The position numbers were made by a program, and so were the translations under genes. A stretch of 64,000 nt of DNA. Origin: Drosophila miranda (taxonomy: Eukaryota > Arthropoda > Insecta > Diptera > Drosophilidae). A model generated the notes under the pieces. That model saw nothing but the letters and a program-made list of their open reading frames with translations. It was not told the origin of the DNA and did no database searches. The DNA lies in contig NC_046675.1 in assembly GCF_003369915.1 (NCBI RefSeq), forward strand, positions 4,898,001 to 4,962,000, in the 5' to 3' direction. This document shows, one piece after another, positions 57,801 through 64,000 of this stretch (position 1 is the first letter of the stretch; every line of letters begins with the position of its first letter).

Positions 57801-58257
57801 TCAGGCTCTGCAGCCGATCCAAGTGCCGACGCGTGATATTCACGCCCAGATTGTCGCTCTCGAAGATGAGCATCTTGGGGCACCTGATGCCCAGGTGCTC
57901 CAGTATGCCGGCAATCGGTGTGTGACCGGGCAATGGGCAGCGCTGGATCTGCACCCGTTCGATATCTCCGATCCTCAGTGGCGGCAGCTGTTTGTACTCG
58001 TTCGCATCCGTCAGATTGCACTCGATCTGGACATTCGAATTGGGTCGGATGGCCAGCCGGAACTTCGGGAACACATTGTAGGCGTTCGCGGGGCAGTAGA
58101 TCTCGTATTCGGCCATCGAGGGGGCGCACTGGCAGGGCGAACTGACGCTCAGCTCGTTGCACTCATCCCGTCCGAAGGCCGTCTCGCCGGCCTGCCACTG
58201 CAACACCTGCAGCAGCACCACCAGCAGCACCTTGCCGGCCGCTCTCAGTCGACTCAT
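54872..58257 (-). CDS. Tl: Toll receptor
   Basis: The Spaetzle receptor at the plasma membrane, which signals through MyD88/Tube/Pelle to Dorsal/Dif in dorsal-ventral patterning and immunity. Exons 58257-57038 and 56954-54872 (donor AG/GTGGGT, acceptor CTATAG/T, phase 2) give 1100 residues, about the family length. The order is: signal peptide ([17 protein letters not shown]), N-terminal Cys region, a long leucine-rich-repeat block (for example [19 protein letters not shown]), a Cys-flanked LRR C-terminus ([20 protein letters not shown]), a second Cys/LRR block (CPRGCRC), then the transmembrane helix [18 protein letters not shown] (about 806-830). The TIR domain (about 859-1000) has box 1 [11 protein letters not shown], box 2 [13 protein letters not shown] and box 3 FW. 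The tail ([19 protein letters not shown]) ends NAKQSDV. The start at 58257 matches the known N-terminus; upstream in-frame codons to 58338 are crossed by an acceptor site. Confidence 0.98.
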
Positions 58258-58295
58258 GACGACGATGAGGTCCTGTCTCTGTGGATTTTCTTTTG
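58258..58295 (-). other. Toll 5' UTR segment of the first coding exon
   Basis: An acceptor on the minus strand (GCTTGCAG/C at 58296) lies 38 nt ahead of the Toll start codon. The Toll transcript therefore probably has at least one further 5' non-coding exon to the right. This agrees with the fly Toll gene having 5' non-coding exons. Confidence 0.6.
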
Positions 58296-61200
58296 CTGCA
58301 AGCAAACAAGGAGTAAGGGGAAAGCACATTATTAGCAAAGAAGGAAATGTAATTGAAGTTCTAATTAATAACTGTCAAGTTTTTGATTGAAACTTGAGGA
58401 AGGAGGCACAGCGGAGGACATTTGTCATTATCATAATGACACGACAGCAGCAACGAGTATTCGAAATGTAATGACAAGGCAGCAGGACGGGGTGCCAGGA
58501 CGACTTTTGCTTAATTATATGGAGCGATGAGTAAGAGTAAAAATAAAACGCAATTTAAATGAAAGTGTTTGCTCTTTACTAAAGAAAAAACCCCTTAAAA
58601 AAAGTACAGAACCCGCTCATTAGGTGGCTGCTAAAGTCTCACCGAAATGTCGCTTTATAAAAAGACAGTTAATTAAGCGCGCGAGTCTGAATTTTTGACA
58701 GACCAGCAAAAATATTTCATTAGCAGCACACACGCCATATGTGTGTGTGTGTGCCCCTTTCTCGTTGAAAAATTAATTCCATTTAAATGTAGTCTACATT
58801 TCGGGGGTCTGAAAGGCCTTTGGAATCCCGTTGTCCTGTGCCATTACGTGCAAACACACACACACACACATGCACACAAAGGTACGCACAAACAGAGCCC
58901 CGTGTCGCAGCACCAAAGCGACACCTAGCGGCAACAGCAGGTGTATAAATAAAGCACGGACTAGAGATGACACTTTGAGTGTGTGGAAGATTTTTGTAGG
59001 TTCGTGAGTGAAAGGAAGAGCATAATCCGAAGAAAAAAGGGTTCGAAAAATCGCATTATAGGTATTCCTGAATGTGAGTTATACGGATATTCTGAAGTAA
59101 AATCGAATTGTCCAAAAGATAAGGTTTTCTTTTCGGCAGAAAATAGATTAAATAAAGACAGTATGAGAAAATGGTTTAAGAACAGCAAAATATGGGCATT
59201 AATTTTCGAAAAAGTAGTTAATTTCGTTCCTATATAGGAAATAAGAACGCAATCCAATAACTGTTAGGAAAACGTTGACTAAAATGCTAATAACCCAAAA
59301 GAAATCTACCCCGAAGTATATTTCTCTTTGCTTTTCGTTTGATACTTCATTTTCTTCAGATTCTACGTTTTAGAGAGCTTATGATCTACGAATTCCAAAG
59401 CAGATCTAAAGAAAAACTAAATCCCTCTTAGGAATACTATTATTATCATTTCCTCATGAATCGTTTCGTATGCATTTTCGTGCCCCACAAACATCCCTGC
59501 CATCTCTAAACATCACTCGCGATGAATCCCTCGACTTGCCAACGTGCATCCAGCGTGCGTGCCTTTGTGTGTGTTTGTGCGGCAAGCAATGTTGCATTTC
59601 ATGGCTGGCTCACCTCGAAACCACGCCCCACCCCTGTACGCCGGCAATCCCTACCATCCCCTCTCCCCTCCGCCCGTGCGGTGTAATTACGGTCACAGAG
59701 TGTATAAAATTTTGTAAAGCGTTCTTCTTCTTCTGTTATGTACTTCTTATCCGGACGGTCCGTGCCGTCCATCCGTCCCGTTGTACCGTTGTCCCATGTG
59801 ATGTCCGTGCTGGTGCTCGTATCCTGGCAGCCTCGTAACCACGTATGCATATTCTCCGTGTGGCCACTCTGCCGGTCTTTGTGCATTTAATGAATTTGTC
59901 ATGCACTCGAGTGCTGCATAATACGAGATTTTGTTTAAAGCTTCGAGAACCACTTGAGCGACAGCCAGGACGAGGTGTCCTTGTTCTCCTACTCGTCTGT
60001 GTCTGTGTATTTCCTTTAAAGTATTCGCTCTACTATCTCTTTCAGATGCTGACAATCTAATTGTGCCCATTACGAACAATTTGAAAGGAATTCAATTAAA
60101 AGTTTTTCGGCTGTTGGTTGCCTTCTTGCCCGTCTGTCATTTTGGGCCCTTAGAAGGAGAACTTTAGGCCATCTATTGCATCTACCCGGCTGGAAAAAAG
60201 TTCTCTCCTCCCCTCTCTCCGGGAGGCTTTTGAATGAAATTTTGATAAGGCAATTTAATTATGCGCGCCGTAATTTGATTTCCAAATTGGTGACTTTTCC
60301 ATTAATTAGAGGGCCAACAATGATGAAATTTACAGTGTCGCCTCTGGCTACTGCCGCCGGCTGTTCGCTGCCTGTTCCCTGCTGGGGCAGTGGAAAAGCG
60401 TATTGATTTTCCTGCCTTTCCTTTGGACAATTGCCTTAGTTTTGCTTTGTTAACTTGATAAATTTGATAAGCCCGCCCTGTACAGCAACAAACATATTTT
60501 GACTGTTTTAAAGGTGGTTTTGTTTTTGCTAAAGAGAAGTGCTTAAAGTCAATAGATACTCCTATACTCTAGACAAAAATGGGCTTATATTTGATTCATA
60601 CTTCGGCTACATGTCATCGGCTTTTTCCATGAAATATAGAATTAATACTTTGATAGCCGAAAGATATTTTTGTCAATGTCTGATTACTATTTATACCCTG
60701 TACTCGGAGAGCGCTGGGGTCTATTATTGCCATTTCAAGATATTCAACAGCCAGAAGAAAGACTCCATTTGTCCAAATACTTGATGTATCTTGATGTCGA
60801 GGTACGTGTGCCGCCACAGAAACCCTTCCCATTGGTTTTAATCAGCATATTTCATATTTTCCGATCGAATTACCTTACCATTCAAAGCGCATCAATGCTA
60901 ATGATAACTGGAGTAGCTTTTTCCTTCAATTCATTTACATTTTTATTTACATTTTCTGATTTTTGTGGCTACATATTTTTCTTATTTATTTTCTATTTAT
61001 TCTTTTACCAAAACTTTGGTTTAATTTTGATAGTTTGAAGGCCAGAATGTTTACTTTTTGGTATTGAAATCTCTATATTCTTGAATAATCCTGGAATCCT
61101 TAAGCTATTAGAGGCACGTCTGCTGGCAGCAGGAGCTCATTTTGACCTCAACACCTTGTTCTAGGCCATGGCTTGTGGCACTACTCGGCAACTTCAATTT

Positions 61201-64000
61201 CACATAAAACTTGAAGCACTTTTCACCCAATGAGCCGCCCTCTCCTGCTGTGTTTTGCCTTTTAAATTTCTTATCTAAACTGGCTCCGGCTGGCTTTCTT
61301 CCTCCATTCAGAGTTGGCCAAGACCACCTTAGCCAACTTGGCCATTGTTGTGCTGGTCCTGGTGCTGCTGCTGGTGCTGTGGCTGTGCTGTGCTTTTGCC
61401 AAGATTTTAAACATTTATATTCACTTAGGAAAATTACTTTTCGCTTTTATGCCACGCTGGCCGTGTAAATATCCTGCAACGAGCTGGAACCTGGCTTCAA
61501 TCCACACTCACAGCCACATCCACAGCCACATCCCCATTCACATTGATATCCCGGACGCGTTTGTTTATGCAATCTAATCTGTGGGCGGGTTTTGTTTGCT
61601 GACATCTTGCCTCAAGCGGAACGCGTGTGGCAAAGTGTCATTCGATCGGGAGGGACAATCAAGGGCTTTAAGTGTTTTCCCCACTCCTCCGCCTCCTCGC
61701 TCGTGGGGGATTGTATTCCTTGTGCCAAATACCTCCTTTGGCCATTAAAAATAATTGTTAATTTTCCACATGCCTACGAAATGGCTGTGGAAAATTATGG
61801 AGCCACCTTCGGGGGCGTTTCGCTCGATTTACAATTTTTCAATGTTTTAATTAGACGCTCGACGGGGGCTCGGTGCTCGGTGTCGTTAATAAAGGTTAAC
61901 GAAGTTTTCCAGCCAAGCCGCTCAGATTTTTCACACATTTTCACATACAAATACACACCCACAAACCGCACACGTACACACGTACACCCACATACCATTC
62001 CTCGGTATTCGGTACTCATTCCCGGCGTAGTCGTAGAGATTCACAGACATTCCAGTTGAGTGCGCATTTTTGCACTCACATGCCCCTCCCGCGCTTCCGT
62101 TTCCGGTATGTAACGGTACTAAATTCATTAGGCACACTAAATTACAACCGCAGGCATGCTGCACAGCCACCAAAGCAGCAGCACCAGCAGCAGCAGAGTC
62201 TCAGTCTCCCATTGAGTGGAGCAGACTGGAAGTGTGGGTATCCTTTTCCTGTTACCTTGGATTTTTATTGCTCACCCAAGGAGTCGTGTGTGCGAGAGCG
62301 AAAGAGTACCCACAATGTAAGCCTTCACTGCCATTTAATATTCGTGGAATACCGCCCGCAGCGTGCTCTTGGAAAATTGGCTTTCGGGTTGCCTGCCTGC
62401 CTGCCTGCCGCAGAGAGCGTTTTATTATTGCAAGGCAGTCCCGAGCCCCGGGCCCTGGGCCACATTGCCATTTAATGGTGAACTTTTCTTAGTGCCACCA
62501 GAGTCGGGGATTAGGGCAATGCCAAAGCGTTTTTAATGGCGTTGACATATTGTTCCGTTCCTTAAATGAGAAATTTCCAAAAAACAGTGCCAGCAGCCAT
62601 GGAGTGCCACACATTTACTCGTATACGCACTCGCACTCGCACTCGCACACAAACATTCATCAATCAACATGACTAATTACTACAATTTCTGCCAAACGGC
62701 AACAGTAGTAGCAAAAGCAGCAGGAGAGTCCCGTCGTCCTGTCGTCCTGCCTGCCACTCAAGAGGGAAAAAAGGAAAAACGAAAATCGTACAAGTTGTTT
62801 AACAATTTCTTATTAAAAACTTACAAATGCTTGGAGAGCGGAAAGTTCTTACACGCATCGTGAGGGTAAGCTCTTGGCCCACAAGTGTGGTTTTTTGTAT
62901 CTTATTGCACCAGAAATGTTTTCATTTTTCCCCTTCGTCCTTTCCAGGGCTGTGGTGTGTGTGTGTGTGTGCCAAAGGATTTCAATTCCCCCCAAAAACT
63001 TTTGCAAGTCTTTGGGCCCTCCCCCCCACTCACCAGAGATGGCTCTAACGTTCCACTCCCATGTTTCTGGTTTTACAGACATCGACCTCCCATCTCTCGA
63101 CAGAAACACTTTCGGTGCACGGAAGGCAGCTGCGAGGCATGTTTATATAGCCAGCAATACTCGTATGGGGATGTGGGCATGCGATGGGTATTGGGGTCCA
63201 ATGTATTGCCAAGCAAAGCTCTGAGCAAACATCTGTGCTCCCATGATGGAAATGTGTGGAAGGACGTTGGGCGGGGTCCTTCTAAGCGGGTCTTAATATT
63301 GGAAATTGTTCAATATGTGATTGGTCATGTTGCAACTAGAGTGGCTCTGCCACCAGATACAAATGCCAGGCATTAGGCACTGCAAGGCCAGGCCAGCAGA
63401 GACAACCTTTAAGGTAGTACATACAAATTCAGTTTTGAGGTTTACGAGAGTCCAGAGTCCAAAGTCCAGTATGTGAAATTTCCACAGAATAAGGTAAAGC
63501 CCTTCCAGCTAATTATGCGCCAGAAATCGCATCCGACGGTTTAAAGCCTCTTGAATGAATTCATTAAATCCTGCCTTCATTATTTATGGCTTACACTTTC
63601 TGCAGAATTTTATGCTTAAGCATAAAGCGCATTCCACAGAACACAGGGCAGACAAGACGGACAGGTCGGACAGACGGCTGAGAACTCTGCCAGCACTACA
63701 GACAAAGTGAACGTGCAACAAGAAAGGATGTTGGAGGGCCATCAGAGCCGAAGGCTTATATACCCTGAAAGAGGGATTGTTTTGCTGGCATCTGCAGGTT
63801 TTTGGTATCTGTTTGAGTTGAAGTCTAATAGGTATATCAAACAAACATCCATTCGTCTTGGAATATTATATTGTGGTCCGATCCAGGCCCTTGCATACAG
63901 AATGTATCCTCCCTCTGAATGTTTTTGCCAGATATCTTTAAGTCTTGAAAGACCTGTTGCAGGCATGCCTTACCTCCTCCCACTGCCTAACAAACCCCTC
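58296..64000. other. Toll 5' intron and upstream DNA; no gene recognised
   Basis: 5.7 kb with no convincing coding exon. It should contain the Toll 5' non-coding exon(s) and promoter, or these lie beyond the right edge. Features seen: GT run (58738-58753), CA run (58855-58871), CTGCTG/GGTGCTGCTG near 61360, CAGCAG near 62178-62198, GT run near 62958, and ATACCC-type sequences near 60695 and 63766 that resemble decayed repeats. The longer frames here (for example 58983-59237 and 62070-62492) lack domains and splice context. Confidence 0.5.
58855..58871. repeat. (CA)n microsatellite
   Basis: About eight CA units upstream of Toll, with a partner GT run about 110 bp to the left (58738-58753); the two could pair as a hairpin stem in RNA. 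Confidence 0.9.

Noticed and set aside
58983-59237. 84-codon plus-strand frame upstream of Toll
   Set aside because: AT-rich, Lys/Ser-rich chance composition, no domain, no splice or promoter context.
1-64000. CRISPR arrays, bacterial operons, rRNA and tRNA genes
   Set aside because: The window is insect nuclear DNA. I saw no spaced direct-repeat array and no tRNA-like A/B boxes or rRNA sequence, though I could not run a covariance search for tRNAs or snoRNAs.

Overview
The window is nuclear DNA of a fruit fly (genus Drosophila, but not D. melanogaster itself). The evidence is short introns with GTRAGT donors and pyrimidine-AG acceptors, TATCGATA (DRE) motifs, CA/GA microsatellites, and a block of genes that I recognise from D. 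melanogaster cytological region 97D (Muller element E): rough, Rb97D, SPARC, His2Av, ballchen, IntS12, Lerp and Toll. Protein divergence from the D. melanogaster versions as I remember them suggests a fairly distant species, perhaps of the obscura group. That species guess is inference.

Layout. 1-5449: the first coding exon of an unidentified secreted protein (- strand, continuing off the left edge), then mostly non-coding DNA with a dispersed repeat and a 23-bp tandem array of CAGCTG E-boxes upstream of rough. 5450-10504: rough (+, three exons), with an OXLD1-like mitochondrial protein gene nested antisense in intron 1. 11363-13133: the hnRNP gene Rb97D (+, five coding exons). 17505-18475: SPARC (+). 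19039-20171: His2Av (-, four exons, convergent with SPARC).

20670-28640 is the most unusual part. A head-to-head gene pair, a two-dsRBD RNA-binding protein (-) and the histone kinase ballchen/NHK-1 (+), is present twice in direct tandem. The copies are nearly identical in the shared parts but differ structurally. Copy 1 has lost the ballchen C-terminal tail and keeps the kinase domain. Copy 2 has full-length ballchen, a 120-bp internal duplication in the dsRBD gene, a third 69-bp repeat at the ballchen stop codon, and an 894-bp hAT-like element with 8-bp target duplications inserted 85 bp upstream of the ballchen start codon.

28818-29840: IntS12 (-, intronless). 30429-52088: Lerp, the lysosomal enzyme receptor (+, 17 coding exons, 936 aa predicted). 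A two-exon gene of unknown function is nested antisense in its 6.3-kb intron 8. 52931-53090: an 80-bp tandem duplication between Lerp and Toll. 54872-58257: Toll (-, two coding exons, 1100 aa predicted). 58258-64000: Toll 5' leader, probable 5' intron and upstream DNA, in which I see no gene.

Functionally this is a conserved neighbourhood rather than a single pathway. There is a chromatin group (His2Av, the H2A kinase ballchen) next to Integrator subunit 12, then two membrane receptors (Lerp for lysosomal sorting, Toll for dorsal-ventral patterning and immunity). Exon joins were deduced by reading splice sites and checking phase. No search or alignment was run.
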